Positions 23,522 to 33,925 of a stretch of DNA of 64,000 nucleotides are shown one piece after another. Both the position numbers and the translations under genes were made by a program. Origin of the DNA: Bradyrhizobium sp. CIAT3101 (GTDB lineage: Bacteria > Pseudomonadota > Alphaproteobacteria > Rhizobiales > Xanthobacteraceae); NCBI RefSeq assembly GCF_029714945.1, contig NZ_CP121634.1:6345001-6409000 (forward strand). Reading direction: 5' to 3'. How positions within the stretch are numbered: position 1 is the stretch's first letter; the number at the start of each line of letters is the position of its first letter. A model generated the notes under the pieces. The model searched no databases. It was not told the origin of the DNA and saw only the letters and a list, made by a program, of their open reading frames with translations.

Positions 23522-25888
23522 TCAGATCGCCGGCTTGTCGGGGCCCTGAAGCTTGGCGTGCAGGTTGATCAGCCACATCGCGGTCGGCCGCAGGATGAAG
23601 AGGTCGGCCACCAGCGCCGCCACCATCGAGAAGGCGCTGAGCCAGCCGAACAGCCGAAGCGACGGCAGGTCCGAGAACACGGTGACGACGAGGCCACTGG
23701 CCAGGACCACCGTGGTCAGGATCAGCGCCGGGCCGACCAGAACCGTCGCACGTTCGACCGCCAGCGCCGAACCGACGCCCGGCTTGCTCTCCAATCGCAG
23801 GCGATTGAGGAAGTGGATGGTGGCGCTCAAGCCCAGGCCGAACGAGACGGTGAGCGCAACGACGCTGGCGAATTGCAACCCCTCGCCCATCGCCCACAGC
23901 ACCGTTCCCGACATCACCACCGGGAAAATGCCTGGCAGGATGCAGGCAAACATCACCACCCAGGAACGGAAGGCGAGGCCGATGAAGATCGCGACCAGCG
24001 CGAATTCGACGGTGAGACCGCGGTTCAGCTTCTCGATCATGCCGGCCGAATTGCGTGCCGCGATGGCGGCGAGACCGGTGACGGCAACCTCGTAGCCGGG
24101 ATGCTTCTTGCGGACGGCGTCGAGCTCGGAGTCGAGCTTGTCGACGATCGGCAGGAGCTGGCTGGAGTCCTTGTCCGGCACGCGGCCAGCCACGACCACC
24201 GCATCCTGCTCGGCATCGATGAAGCGTCGCACCAGATGCTCGGGAATGACGTTCACATATTCCTTGAGGGTTGCGACATCGTCGCTGCCGGCCTTTTCCG
24301 CCAGCCAGCGGCGCAGCGTCTCCAGCGACCAGACATTGCCCACGCCGGCCGCCTTCTCCACGGTCGCATGCACGTCGGCGATGGTTTGCAGCGTTTCCGG
24401 CGAGTAGAGCGTTTCGCCCTTGGGAAGCTGGATCAGGACGTTCACCGGATTGGCGCCGGTCAGCTTGGCGTCGAGCCGGTTGCTGGCGGCGACCGCCTGG
24501 CGCTTGTCGGGCACCTGGTCGGCGAGCCGGTAGCGCGGCTGAAGATTGGCGTAGACGACGCCGAGGCCGGCGACGAACAGCAGTGCGATCAGGCTGAACA
24601 GGCCGGGCCGGCCGACCATGCGCACCGCGATCCAGTAGCAGAAATTGCGCAGCGCCTGCACGCCGGCATCCGCGCTCTGGAACTTGACCGCAAAGAGCTT
24701 CTCGTTGCGTACGAACAGCACGCCGAACACCGGCACCAGCGACAGCACCGTGACCAGCGCGATGATGGTCGCGGCGAGACCTGCTTCACCGAATTTGCGG
24801 ATCAGGTCGGAATCGGAGAACTGGAGCGCGATGAAGGAAATGCCGGCGGTGCCATGCGTCAGCACGCAGGCCGGGCCCACCACCAGCACCGCATTCTTGA
24901 ACGCGGTGAACTTGTCCTGGCCCGCGATCAGCCGGTCACGCGCGGCAAAGGTAAGCTGCATCGAGTCCGAGAACGAGATCACCATGATGAGCGGCGTCAT
25001 CACGTTCAGGAACATGTTGAGATTGAAATTCGCCCAGCCGAGCGCACCGAGTGCAATCAGGATCGCGATCATCGGGGGGAACGCCGCCACCACCATGAAC
25101 GAGATCTTGCGGAAGAAGATGATGGCGATGACGCAGCCGGCGAGAATGCCGAGGATGTTGTAGGTGAGGCCGTCGCGCTCGACCGCGTTGCGGATCTCGA
25201 GCTGCATCACCGGCACGCCGGAGAGCTGCACGCTGAGCCCGGTGTCGCCGAGATCCTCCTTCATCAATGCGCGGATGTCGCCAACGGTCTTGGTGAGCTT
25301 GTTGGAGGCGACCACTGCCGGATCGAGCGACAGCACGATCAGCGCGAGCGTACCGTCCTCGGACAAGAGCTTGCCGCGGATGATCTCGTTGTTTTTGACG
25401 GTCTCGATGAACTGGTCATAGGCCGCGCCTTCGGGCAGCTCGGCCGGGAACAACGCGGCCGGCAACTTGCCCGGCGCCGGCGCCTGGCGCGCCGAGAACA
25501 GCGAGACCAGGCCGCGGGTGCCTTCGACCAGCTGCATGTCGGTGACGAAGTCGCGCAGCTTCTCGAGGTTCTTCCGTGCCAGGAGTTTCTGGCCTTCGAC
25601 CACGACGAGGACGTCGAATTCCTCTGCCGGGAACTTCTTGGTCACCGCTTCATACTGGCGGAATTCCGGTGTGTTGGAGCGGAACAGCTGCGACAGCGAA
25701 TCGTCGATCTTGATCCGATAGATGCCGAACACCGCGGCAACGATCAGCGCGAGCAGGATGATGCAGGAGACGATCGGCGCGCGGACTGCGATCAGCCCGA
25801 TGCGCTCCAGCCCGAAGGCGATGGAGGACGTAGGCCCCTGCTCGACCTTGTCGACATGAACCTCATTCTCGCGGTGCTTTTCGAGCAT
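23522..25888 (-). CDS. MMPL/RND family transporter, HpnN-like paralogue
   Basis: A 788-residue inner-membrane protein with RND architecture: an N-terminal anchor near residues 32-55, a periplasmic loop, a helix bundle at about 225-420, a second loop and a final bundle at about 625-780 (SFGLGLSATIHFLNRLR). It resembles HpnN in layout but is 74 residues shorter and stands alone, about 10 kb from hpnN and 200 bases downstream of eutC. It may export a lipid or hopanoid-related cargo; the substrate is not known. Confidence 0.85.
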   Translation of the reverse strand: MLEKHRENEVHVDKVEQGPTSSIAFGLERIGLIAVRAPIVSCIILLALIVAAVFGIYRIKIDDSLSQLFRSNTPEFRQYEAVTKKFPAEEFDVLVVVEGQKLLARKNLEKLRDFVTDMQLVEGTRGLVSLFSARQAPAPGKLPAALFPAELPEGAAYDQFIETVKNNEIIRGKLLSEDGTLALIVLSLDPAVVASNKLTKTVGDIRALMKEDLGDTGLSVQLSGVPVMQLEIRNAVERDGLTYNILGILAGCVIAIIFFRKISFMVVAAFPPMIAILIALGALGWANFNLNMFLNVMTPLIMVISFSDSMQLTFAARDRLIAGQDKFTAFKNAVLVVGPACVLTHGTAGISFIALQFSDSDLIRKFGEAGLAATIIALVTVLSLVPVFGVLFVRNEKLFAVKFQSADAGVQALRNFCYWIAVRMVGRPGLFSLIALLFVAGLGVVYANLQPRYRLADQVPDKRQAVAASNRLDAKLTGANPVNVLIQLPKGETLYSPETLQTIADVHATVEKAAGVGNVWSLETLRRWLAEKAGSDDVATLKEYVNVIPEHLVRRFIDAEQDAVVVAGRVPDKDSSQLLPIVDKLDSELDAVRKKHPGYEVAVTGLAAIAARNSAGMIEKLNRGLTVEFALVAIFIGLAFRSWVVMFACILPGIFPVVMSGTVLWAMGEGLQFASVVALTVSFGLGLSATIHFLNRLRLESKPGVGSALAVERATVLVGPALILTTVVLASGLVVTVFSDLPSLRLFGWLSAFSMVAALVADLFILRPTAMWLINLHAKLQGPDKPAI

Positions 25889-26086
25889 GCCTTGTCCAGT
25901 TCCTAAATCGGTTCGGTCAGTGAGCTTATTGCGCCCCGCGAACGGCTTGAAAACGCCATACCAATGGGAGGCTTGCCCGTTGAAAATGCGCGGAAAATCG
26001 CCGGCAGCGGTTTAGCAGGTGATGAGCCCGACTCGCAAGCACGCCAAGGGTCTCCAAATCGATCAAGATGCGGCGATTTTGCCGAA

Positions 26087-26105
26087 TTGCCCGTCATTCG
26101 GGCAA
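26087..26105 (-). terminator. Possible hairpin at the end of eutC
   Basis: TTGCCCG and CGGGCAA pair across five bases that include the eutC stop codon. There is no T-run, so it is a weak terminator or an mRNA-stabilising hairpin at best. Confidence 0.3.
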
Positions 26106-26879
26106 AGCCGTGCCGATTCGACGCGGCGCGCGGTCGGCGCTCTCGTCCTTGAGCGCCACGCCCGTGACCTCCCGCGCCAGTCCCTCGCGGACCAGCCAGG
26201 CGATCTTGAGCGCGGCCTCATGATGGCTCAACCCAGCCTTGTGGATGTTCGACACGCAGTTGCGCTCCGCATCGGTCAGTCCGGGCTTCGGCGCGAAGGT
26301 CAGATACGCACCAAGGCTGTCGGGCGCGGACAGGCCAGGCCGCTCGCCGATCAGCATCAAAACCATGCGCGCCCCGAGAATGGCCCCGATCTCGTCGCCG
26401 AGCGCAACCCGCGCGCCTGAGGCGACGACGACATGGCCGATCGCGACATCGTCGCCTTCGCCGAGCAGCGGCAGCAGGCTTTGCAGCAGCGCGACTGCAT
26501 GGGCCTGGACCGCCGCCGCAGACAGTCCGTCGCCGATGACGATTGCAAGCTGGCACGGTGCGATGGCGCCATCGGCCAGCGCTGCGGCGGAGCCGGCATC
26601 GAGCTGCCGTCCGAGATCCGGCCGGCGCAGGTAATCCCCGCGATCGGCGGCCCGGCTCGTGACCTCGGTGGCGCCAAGGCCGAGCGCCCTCACCCCGGCA
26701 ACCAGACCCGGCGCGTCGAAGGCGGCGTGCACGGCATCGCGGGCACGGGCATGGGCCAACGTGAAATCGAGCAGCGGTTTGGTCGGCAGGCTCGCGCCAC
26801 TGCGCCCGAGCGCGACGCGCGCGGGCGTGAACGATCGCAGGTCGACGGTCGGGCGCGCCGGGACGGGCTTGTCGCTCAT
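26094..26879 (-). CDS. eutC: Ethanolamine ammonia-lyase small subunit
   Basis: A 261-residue subunit of the adenosylcobalamin-dependent enzyme that converts ethanolamine to acetaldehyde and ammonia. The family regions are recognisable: [15 protein letters not shown] near residue 19, [15 protein letters not shown] near 115, and the C-terminal [17 protein letters not shown] near 210. The start overlaps the hpnP stop (ATGA), while its partner eutB is two genes upstream. No microcompartment, permease or eutA gene is visible in the window. Confidence 0.93.
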   Translation of the reverse strand: MSDKPVPARPTVDLRSFTPARVALGRSGASLPTKPLLDFTLAHARARDAVHAAFDAPGLVAGVRALGLGATEVTSRAADRGDYLRRPDLGRQLDAGSAAALADGAIAPCQLAIVIGDGLSAAAVQAHAVALLQSLLPLLGEGDDVAIGHVVVASGARVALGDEIGAILGARMVLMLIGERPGLSAPDSLGAYLTFAPKPGLTDAERNCVSNIHKAGLSHHEAALKIAWLVREGLAREVTGVALKDESADRAPRRIGTALPE

Positions 26880-28462
26880 TCGGCGGGAACGGACGCTTCG
26901 CGCAGTCGGATCGAATAGTTCGACGCGTTCTGCTTGCCGCTCGATGCCGCCCGCGCAAAGGTGATGAGGTGATGCGCGATCAAGGTGCAGCCGATCAGGC
27001 CTTCGATGTCACCGCGGCGGATCCGCCCCAGCGCGAATTTCCAGAACACCCGCCTGTAGTCGCCGAGCACGCCGACCTTCCAGAAGATATTGCGCAGCAT
27101 GACGAGCCCGCGCCTGACGTTCGGCCAGGTCTTCATCTCGTCCGGCACCGGCATCTTGAGGCGATGGGGATAAACCTCGTCGCATTGATACTGGAAGCGC
27201 GCATAGACCTTCTCGGGCTCGTAAGCGACGCTCATGGCGTGCTTCCAGGATGCGACGACCTCGTCATAAGGCAGCAGGAAGTTGACGTTGGAATCGCGCC
27301 CCTCGTCATCGACCAGGCGCCCTTCCTTTTCCAATCGGTCCCACAGCGGCGTCTTCGGCAGCGCCTGAAGCAGGTTGATCGTGAGCAGCGGAATCCGGGA
27401 CTCCTCGACGAAGGCGAGCAGAGCCTCCGACGTGTTCGGCTTGTCGGTATCGAGCCCCATGATGATGCCGGACACCACCTCCATGCCGTAGGAGTTGATG
27501 GTGCGCACGCCTTCCAGGATCGGGACCATCATGTTGTGGTCCTTGTGCATCGCCTTCAGCGCGTCCGGGTCCGGCGTCTCGATGCCGCAGAAAATGGTGA
27601 TGAAATAGGCCTCACGCATCTTCTTGAGGATCTCGGGACGCTTGGCGATGTTGAGCGTCGCCTCGCAGGCAAGCCGCACCACATAGCCGGTTTTCTTCTG
27701 CCATTCGATCAGATGCGGCAGCAAATCCGACGCCGCCTTGCGGTTGCCGATGAAATTGTCGTCGACGAAATAGACGGTGTCGGTCATGCCGCATTCGCGC
27801 AGACGATCGAGCTCGGCGATGATCTGTTCCGGAGACTTGATGCGCGGGTTGCGCCCGTAGAGGCCGGGGATGTCGCAGAACTCGCACTCATACGGACAGC
27901 CGCTGGAATACTGGATGCTGCCGAGGAAATAGCGTTTCACGTCGGCGAGCTCGTAGGCCGGGATCGGAAACTCCGTCATCGGCACGCGGTCCTTGGTCGT
28001 CAGCACGACTTGGCTCTCGGGGCGCGATGTATCGCGCGCCAAAATCTCGAACAGCTGATTGGTGGCGTCGCCGAGCTCGCCGACATGGAGATAGTCGAAC
28101 GACGGGTAATAGTCCGGGCAGGCGCTGACCGACGGACCGCCGAGCGCGACCGGCAGGTCGAACTCATGGGCGCGGCGGCAGATGTCGTTCATCTGCTGGC
28201 GCTGGATGTGCATGCCGCTGACGAAGACGGCTTCCGCCCATTCGAACTCTTCCTTCGTCGCACGGCGAAGATTTTCGTCGACGAATTTGACCTGCCACTC
28301 CTTCGGCAGATAGGCCGCGAGCAGCAGCAGGCCCTGCGGCGGCATGAAGGCTCGGACGCCGTCGGTCAGCGGATAGGAATGCTCGAAGGTGCCGAAAGAT
28401 GAAGTGTAACGCGGGAAGACGCAGAGAATATGCCGGCTCGTTCCGTTGCTTTCAGCGCGCAT
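26876..28462 (-). CDS. hpnP: HpnP, hopanoid C-2 methylase (B12-binding radical SAM)
   Basis: A 528-residue protein with an N-terminal cobalamin-binding-type domain (residues about 10-145, including [14 protein letters not shown] and [11 protein letters not shown]) and a radical SAM domain with Cys189-x3-Cys193-x2-Cys196 ([15 protein letters not shown]). This matches the C-2 methylases that make 2-methylhopanoids. The ATG at 28462 was preferred because GGGGGAAG lies just upstream; the frame runs 28 codons further without a good site. It sits between eutB and eutC, overlapping eutC. In Rhodopseudomonas palustris hpnP is EcfG-controlled; only a weak TGAAC-N17-CGTC match (28598-28573, minus) was found here. 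Confidence 0.85.
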   Translation of the reverse strand: MRAESNGTSRHILCVFPRYTSSFGTFEHSYPLTDGVRAFMPPQGLLLLAAYLPKEWQVKFVDENLRRATKEEFEWAEAVFVSGMHIQRQQMNDICRRAHEFDLPVALGGPSVSACPDYYPSFDYLHVGELGDATNQLFEILARDTSRPESQVVLTTKDRVPMTEFPIPAYELADVKRYFLGSIQYSSGCPYECEFCDIPGLYGRNPRIKSPEQIIAELDRLRECGMTDTVYFVDDNFIGNRKAASDLLPHLIEWQKKTGYVVRLACEATLNIAKRPEILKKMREAYFITIFCGIETPDPDALKAMHKDHNMMVPILEGVRTINSYGMEVVSGIIMGLDTDKPNTSEALLAFVEESRIPLLTINLLQALPKTPLWDRLEKEGRLVDDEGRDSNVNFLLPYDEVVASWKHAMSVAYEPEKVYARFQYQCDEVYPHRLKMPVPDEMKTWPNVRRGLVMLRNIFWKVGVLGDYRRVFWKFALGRIRRGDIEGLIGCTLIAHHLITFARAASSGKQNASNYSIRLREASVPAE

Positions 28463-28633
28463 CGAACTTCCCCCAACCACGTTCCACGAACGGTACTGAC
28501 GAGGTCTCCAGAAACATAGCGTAACGCTGCAACCGGAATTCCTCAATATTGTGGCACCGAACTAATTCGTGAGACGCGCCAATGGTTTCCCCGGTTCACG
28601 CCGGCAGATGGAAGTTTTTCGCGGGATTTTTGG

Positions 28634-30016
28634 TCATGCGATCAACCGGGAGGCGAAATCGGGCAACAGGCCTGCGTCGCGGGCAAGCCGGAAGTCGGGA
28701 CCCGCAATCCCGGTCCGGACCAGCCAGTCGTCGAACTCGGGCGCCCGGGCCGCGCCGAAGACGTCGCGGACATAGAGCGCATCGTGGAAGGAGGTGGACT
28801 GGTAGTTCAGCATGACGTCGTCGGCGCCGGGCACCCCCATGATGAAAGTGACGCCGGCAGCCGCGAGCAGCGTCAGGAGGTTGTCCATGTCGTCCTGGTC
28901 CGCCTCGGCATGGTTGGTGTAGCAGATGTCGATGCCGAGCGGCAGGCCGAGCAGCTTGCCGCAGAAATGATCCTCCAGTCCCGCCCGGATGATCTCCTTG
29001 CCGTCATAGAGATATTCCGGGCCGATGAAGCCGACCACGCTGTTGACCAGCAACGGCGCATAGGCACGGGCGACCGCATAGGCGCGCGCCTCGCAGGTCT
29101 GCTGGTCGACGCCGTGGTGGGCATTGGCCGACAGCGCCGAGCCCTGCCCGGTCTCGAAATACATCACGTTCTCGCCGACTGTGCCGCGCTTTTGCGACAG
29201 CCCGGCCTCGTGCGCCTCCTTCAGCAATGCGAGGTCGATGCCGAAGCTGCGGTTGGCGGCCTCGGTGCCGGCGACCGACTGGAAGACGAGGTCGACCGGC
29301 ACGCCCTGCCCGATCAGCGAAAGCGTCGTGGTGACATGAGTGAGCACACAGCCCTGCGTCGGGATCTTCAACCGAGCGATGACCTCGTCCAGGAGCCGCA
29401 ACAATTGCGCGATGACGGCCGGATCGTCGCTCGCCGGATTGATGCCGATGCAGGCATCGCCGGCCCCGAGCAGCAGCCCGTCGAGGATCGAGGCGGTGAT
29501 GCCCCTGGCATCGTCGAAGGGATGGTTGGGCTGCAGCCGCGTGCTCATCCGGCCCTTCAGGCCGATGGTGTTGCGGAAGGCAGTGACGACCTCGCATTTC
29601 CGCGCCGCCAGGATCATGTCCTGGTTGCGCATCAGCTTCGACACCGCGGCCGCCATCTCCGGCGTGATGCCGGGCGCGAGCTTGCGCAGGACCTCCGACG
29701 TGGCGGCGTCCGACAGCAGCCAGTCGCGGAAAGCTCCGACCGTCAGCGAGGCCACGGGGGCAAACGCCTTGGCGTCATGGCTGTCGATGACGAGGCGGGT
29801 GACCTCGTCGGCCTCGTAGGGGATCACGGCCTCGTTGAGGAATTGACTTAAGGGAACGTCCGCCAGCGCCATCCGCGCGGCGATCATCTGCTCGGCGGTC
29901 CCAGCGGCAATGCCGGCCAGCCGGTCGCCGGAGCGCGGCGGCGTCGCCTTGGCGAGGAGGTCGCGCAGGTCGGGGAAGGTGTAGGTCGTGGCGTCGATCG
30001 TATGGCGGTAGACCAA
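28634..30016 (-). CDS. eutB: Ethanolamine ammonia-lyase large subunit
   Basis: A 460-residue TIM-barrel subunit that holds the substrate and cobalamin. Recognisable parts are FRNTIGLKGRMSTRLQPNHP near residue 147, LLGAGDACIGINPASD, FETGQGSALSANAHHG near 290, VGFIGPEYLYDGKEIIRAGL near 340 and CYTNHAEADQDDMDN. The start is a TTG at 30016 with GGAG six bases before it. A TATAAT box lies 53 bases upstream. The 171-base gap to hpnP could hold a second promoter. No cobalamin riboswitch features were seen in the leader. Confidence 0.94.
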   Translation of the reverse strand: MVYRHTIDATTYTFPDLRDLLAKATPPRSGDRLAGIAAGTAEQMIAARMALADVPLSQFLNEAVIPYEADEVTRLVIDSHDAKAFAPVASLTVGAFRDWLLSDAATSEVLRKLAPGITPEMAAAVSKLMRNQDMILAARKCEVVTAFRNTIGLKGRMSTRLQPNHPFDDARGITASILDGLLLGAGDACIGINPASDDPAVIAQLLRLLDEVIARLKIPTQGCVLTHVTTTLSLIGQGVPVDLVFQSVAGTEAANRSFGIDLALLKEAHEAGLSQKRGTVGENVMYFETGQGSALSANAHHGVDQQTCEARAYAVARAYAPLLVNSVVGFIGPEYLYDGKEIIRAGLEDHFCGKLLGLPLGIDICYTNHAEADQDDMDNLLTLLAAAGVTFIMGVPGADDVMLNYQSTSFHDALYVRDVFGAARAPEFDDWLVRTGIAGPDFRLARDAGLLPDFASRLIA

Positions 30017-30068
30017 AGGCAGCTCCGCAGGTTCATCGGCCAGTGACCGACTCCAAGGCGATCCGAAG

Positions 30069-30074
30069 ATTATA
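30069..30074 (-). promoter_or_regulatory. Candidate -10 box for eutB
   Basis: A perfect TATAAT on the minus strand, 53 bases before the eutB start. The -35 at 17 bases spacing (ATTTCA) is poor, so the assignment is tentative and may require an activator. Confidence 0.35.
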
Positions 30075-30235
30075 CCCCCGGATCAAGACGCTGAAATATC
30101 TTACCTTTCCTTCGACCAAGGGCGAAGGGGGCCCAGGGCCGCGTTAACGCCGCGTCCATCTTCATTCTGCATAGTTTTGCATCATTTTTGACGATCGCGC
30201 GTCCGGCCACTCCCGGCCATTCGGGCCCCTGCACC

Positions 30236-31966
30236 ATGACATCAGACCGATCTGGGAATGCCGCCGGCCTGGCCGGCCGCTTCTCGCTGGCGACCAAGCT
30301 CTACGCGATCTTCGCGTTGTTCGCCCTGCTCACCGCGGCGATCGCGATGCTGTCCGACTACAACAGCCGCCGCAGCGCCGAGCTGACCAGCGCGATCGAG
30401 ACGGCCAATGCGGCGGCGCTGAACGTCGAGCGCGTCAACTCGCTGGTCTATGCGGTCGTGATGGAGTCGCGCGGCGTCTACATGTCGAGCGAGCCGGCGG
30501 TGGTGAAGAAATACGGCGAGGGCCTGCTCAAGTTCAACGAGCAGATCCTCAATGTGGTGAAAGGCTGGGAGACCATCGTCAAGGCTGACGATTCCGAGCA
30601 GTTCGCCACTTTCAAGAAGCGCATCGAGCAGTTCGTCGACTTCCGCAAGGAGCTCGTGCGCCGCGGCGTCGAGATCAATGCGGCCGCGGGCCGCGAATGG
30701 GGCGACAACGACGCCAACCGCGCCGTGCGCTCCGCGCTGAACAAGGATCTCGAGGCGCTCTCCAAGGTCTATGCCGAGCGCGCCAGGCAGATCGCACGCG
30801 AGACCGAGACCAACCGCACGCTGTCCTTCGTGCTGACCTGCCTCGGCGGCGTCGCGCTGGCGCTGGTCGTGATCGGCATCATCATCATCGCCCGCTCGAT
30901 CGCGCGGCCGCTCGCCGCGATCACCGCGACCATCAAGCAGGTTGCCGACGGCGCCGAGAACGTCGTGGTGCCGCACTCCGGCCGCGCCGACGAGATCGGC
31001 GCGCTCGCCCGCGCCATCGAGGTGTTCCAGGACGCGATGGGCCGCAACCGCAACCTCGCCTCGCAGGTCTCGCGGGATTCCGCCGCACGCGAAGAGCGCG
31101 CGCGCCACATCGAGCAGTCCGTCGACGCGTTCCGCGAGGCGATCGGCGCGATCATGCGCGGGCTGAGCGACAACGCCTCCGTCATGCGCGAGACCGCGCA
31201 GACCATCACCCGCGTCACTGCGGATGCCAACAGCCGCGCCGGCACGGCGGCCAGCGCCACCGAGCAGGCTTCGAACAACGTCACCGCGGTGGCGGGTGCA
31301 GCCGAGGAACTGTCGGCGTCGGTGGAAGAGATCGGCCGCCAGGTGCGGCAGTCCGCAAGCGCCGTCGAGCAGACCGGCCAGCGCACCGAAAAATCGATCG
31401 CCGAGATCGAAAGCCTCGCCGCAGCCACGCAGCGCATCGACGGCGTGCTGACCCTCATCCAGACGATCGCCGAGCAGACCAACCTGCTGGCGCTCAACGC
31501 CACCATCGAGGCCGCCCGCGCCGGCGATGCCGGCCGCGGCTTTGCCGTCGTTGCGCATGAAGTGAAGGCACTGGCCGGTCAGACCGCGAAAGCGACCGCC
31601 GACATCAGCGAGAACGTCGCGATGATCCAGTCCTCCACCCGCAACGCGGTCGACGCCGTCCGCGAGATCGGCGGCGCGGTGCGCGAGATCAACGAGGTGA
31701 CATCGGCGATTGCCGGCGCCGTCGGCCAGCAGGATGCGGCGACGCGCGAGATCTCCTCCAACGCGCAATCGGCAGCACAGGGCAACGAGACGCTGGTCGC
31801 CAACATCACCTCGCTGCGCGACGCCATCGGCGAGACCGACACGGCGGCGACCTCGGTGCTGACGGCGGCGAGCAGCCTGACCTCGACGGCGGACACGCTG
31901 TCGCGCGAGGTGGAAAAATTCTTCCAGAACCTGCGCTCGGACAGCCGCATCGCCAAGGCCGGGTGA
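30236..31966 (+). CDS. Methyl-accepting chemotaxis protein
   Basis: A 576-residue chemoreceptor. The first membrane span lies near residues 20-40, a periplasmic helical sensor of about 150 residues follows, then a second span near 198-222 ([16 protein letters not shown]), a HAMP domain ([21 protein letters not shown]) and the signalling coiled coil with the hairpin-tip region around [20 protein letters not shown] (near residue 420). ATG 30236 is chosen over a TTG 48 bases earlier. It stands alone, with no che genes nearby. The ligand is unknown. Confidence 0.95.
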   Translation: MTSDRSGNAAGLAGRFSLATKLYAIFALFALLTAAIAMLSDYNSRRSAELTSAIETANAAALNVERVNSLVYAVVMESRGVYMSSEPAVVKKYGEGLLKFNEQILNVVKGWETIVKADDSEQFATFKKRIEQFVDFRKELVRRGVEINAAAGREWGDNDANRAVRSALNKDLEALSKVYAERARQIARETETNRTLSFVLTCLGGVALALVVIGIIIIARSIARPLAAITATIKQVADGAENVVVPHSGRADEIGALARAIEVFQDAMGRNRNLASQVSRDSAAREERARHIEQSVDAFREAIGAIMRGLSDNASVMRETAQTITRVTADANSRAGTAASATEQASNNVTAVAGAAEELSASVEEIGRQVRQSASAVEQTGQRTEKSIAEIESLAAATQRIDGVLTLIQTIAEQTNLLALNATIEAARAGDAGRGFAVVAHEVKALAGQTAKATADISENVAMIQSSTRNAVDAVREIGGAVREINEVTSAIAGAVGQQDAATREISSNAQSAAQGNETLVANITSLRDAIGETDTAATSVLTAASSLTSTADTLSREVEKFFQNLRSDSRIAKAG

Positions 31967-32193
31967 TCGCGGGCGTCTGCCGGCTCCGGGCAGGCCGCTC
32001 AAACCAAAAACGCGAAAACAACCCGATGCACAGTAGGCGCGGCAAGCCCCACGCCACACGACTACTGATTTTACGAAATCAATTTGACACGTCGGGCAAA
32101 ACACCGGCATGATGTCATCATGGGTGCCCCCGAACCTCAGGCGACGACTGAACACGCCTACCGCAGACACCGTCCGGCACGGCCCCGGCCGCA

Positions 32194-32511
32194 TCACCCG
32201 TGCTCGAACGGGCCAACTTCGCGGATGACTCGGCAGATCTGCAAAAATCCACTGGCGTAGAATTCGGCATGACCTCGCTTCATGGCTTCGATATGTTCGG
32301 GATGGGTCCGCCAGCCTTCGAGCGCCTGTTCCGAGGCGAAGCGAAACACGGTGATTTCCTCCCCGTCATCCGCCTTGAATGATTTCACGGACTGAAATCC
32401 CGGAAGGCCGCTCACGATCTCATACATGCGCTCACCGAGGCGATCGTACGCATCCCCCGACGCGCCGTCTCGCAGCTTGAGATCTCCGATCACGATCACC
32501 TCACCAAGCAT
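32194..32511 (-). CDS. Antibiotic biosynthesis monooxygenase (ABM) domain protein
   Basis: A 105-residue ferredoxin-like protein. It has the quinol/ABM pattern IVSGLPGFQSVKSFKADDGE, VFRFASEQALEGWRTHPEH and a final FYASGFLQICRV, with the His of the WRTHPEH motif conserved in the family. The ATG at 32511 has GGAG seven bases upstream; a longer frame exists but lacks one. It is divergent from the DUF417 gene. Function is unknown; members are small heme, quinone or stress monooxygenases. Confidence 0.78.
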   Translation of the reverse strand: MLGEVIVIGDLKLRDGASGDAYDRLGERMYEIVSGLPGFQSVKSFKADDGEEITVFRFASEQALEGWRTHPEHIEAMKRGHAEFYASGFLQICRVIREVGPFEHG

Positions 32512-32722
32512 TGTCGTTCTCCGTATTGAATTCGAGCCCAGGAGAGAGTTCGGGGGCAAACGGCCATTATTACGTTTCGAGATCAATTATTCCCGCGCTC
32601 CACGACAATTTTCGCCAGGGCTGCACGCACACAATCGTGAACTGAAACGCGCGCAGCGCACGTAACGAGCCCGGGAGCGCGACCGTACCGCCAGCAATGA
32701 ATGCATCATCAAAGGCGGTGAA

Positions 32723-33220
32723 ATGACAGAGCTAGCAAGAACAAACTTCCATATCGCAGAGGACGGGGCTGGGTCGTATCGACCGCTGGCGATCCTGCGC
32801 TGGGTCATGGTCGTGATCTTCGTGTCGTTCGGCATGCAGAAGTTCACGCCGCAGTCGGCCCAAGGCATCGCGCAATTCATCAGCAACAGCCCGTTTGTCT
32901 CGTGGCTATCGATCTTCGGATTGCGAGGCGAAGCCTACTTTCTCGGCGTCACCGAACTCGTGATTGCGGCCTTGCTGGCTGCCGGTGCATTCAGCCCGAT
33001 CCTCTCGGCGCTGGGATCATTGATGGGCGTGGTCACTTTCGCCGTCACGTGGTCGTTCTTTTTCACCACGCCTGGCGTCGTGACATGGAGCATCTCGACC
33101 GACCCCATGGCCTGGAATCTGGCAGGCGAGTTCCTGTTCAAGGACATTGTGCTGTTTTGCGTCTGCGTCGTGCTGCTGCTGGCGTCACTGCCGCAGGTCG
33201 TTACGAGGCTGCGCTGTTGA
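32723..33220 (+). CDS. DUF417 family inner membrane protein
   Basis: A 165-residue protein with four predicted membrane segments (around residues 26-42, 68-92, 94-115 and 140-160). The sequence resembles the DUF417 (YkgB/RclC-like) group: GMQKFTPQSAQGIAQFISNSP, SWLSIFGLRGEAYFLG. Proteins of the group accompany reactive-chlorine or oxidative responses in enterobacteria, but the role here is unproven. A relation to the ABM gene, transcribed the other way, is possible. Confidence 0.8.
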   Translation: MTELARTNFHIAEDGAGSYRPLAILRWVMVVIFVSFGMQKFTPQSAQGIAQFISNSPFVSWLSIFGLRGEAYFLGVTELVIAALLAAGAFSPILSALGSLMGVVTFAVTWSFFFTTPGVVTWSISTDPMAWNLAGEFLFKDIVLFCVCVVLLLASLPQVVTRLRC

Positions 33221-33331
33221 GGGCTCAAAGAGCTACGTGTCACTCGGCGCGGATCCGTGCTAGCTTGTTCTTGCAGGACCACATGACCGCCAGCTGGCAT
33301 GGGGCAGATCGTTGATGGAATCACGGCTCGA

Positions 33332-33784
33332 ATGAACAAGACCAATCGCGTGCTGTTTCTCTGCACGGGCAACTACTATCGAAGCCGCTACGCCGAAGAG
33401 CTGTTCAACCATCAGGCCGGGCGCGAAGGGCTGGGTTGGCATGCCTTCTCGCGCGGCGTCGCCGACAAGCTCTTCCCTGAAAACGTGGGGCCGATGTCGC
33501 CCTACACGTTGAACGCCTTGCAGGCCAAAGGCATCGCGCCGGGAGGCGCTGCGCGCGGTCCGGTGCTTTGCACCGTCGCCGACTTCGCGGAGGCGAAGCT
33601 TGTGGTCGCGCTGAAGGACGCCGAGCATCGGCCGATGATCGAGCGTCGCTTTGCCGACGTTTCCCATCGCGTCGAATACTGGAACGTGGACGATATCGAG
33701 TTCCTCGATCCGCCAACGGCGCTGGGCAAGATCGACGAGCTGGTTGGGCGGCTGATCGGGAGCCTGCAGAGCCACGACCGATAG
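33332..33784 (+). CDS. Low-molecular-weight tyrosine phosphatase/arsenate reductase-like protein
   Basis: A 150-residue protein beginning NKTNRVLFLCTGNYYRSRYAE. The C-x5-R active-site loop (CTGNYYRS) is that of low-molecular-weight phosphotyrosine phosphatases and thioredoxin-coupled arsenate reductases. The usual DPF/DPY acid motif is replaced by LDPPTALGK, so catalytic activity is uncertain. An upstream ATG at 33299 would add 11 residues; neither start has a strong ribosome site. Confidence 0.75.
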   Translation: MNKTNRVLFLCTGNYYRSRYAEELFNHQAGREGLGWHAFSRGVADKLFPENVGPMSPYTLNALQAKGIAPGGAARGPVLCTVADFAEAKLVVALKDAEHRPMIERRFADVSHRVEYWNVDDIEFLDPPTALGKIDELVGRLIGSLQSHDR

Positions 33785-33925
33785 CGGCAAGCCTATTGCA
33801 CTAGCCTATTGCATATGGCGCAGGGCGTGGCGAGGATGCATCGCGGCAGGCAGGAGATCGATGCGTGCCGACGCGGCTGAGCTTTCGCCGGATTGGATGA
33901 AGCAAGACCAAAAAAGGGAAATTCC

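Noticed and set aside
28573..28598. EcfG promoter for hpnP
   Set aside because: TGAAC-N17-CGTC matches only 7 of 9 positions and lies over 100 bases before the start; not good enough to be listed as a feature, despite hpnP control known from R. palustris.
30017..30235. Cobalamin riboswitch upstream of eutB
   Set aside because: The leader is too short and lacks the B12-box conserved sequence; GTCACTGG alone is not enough.
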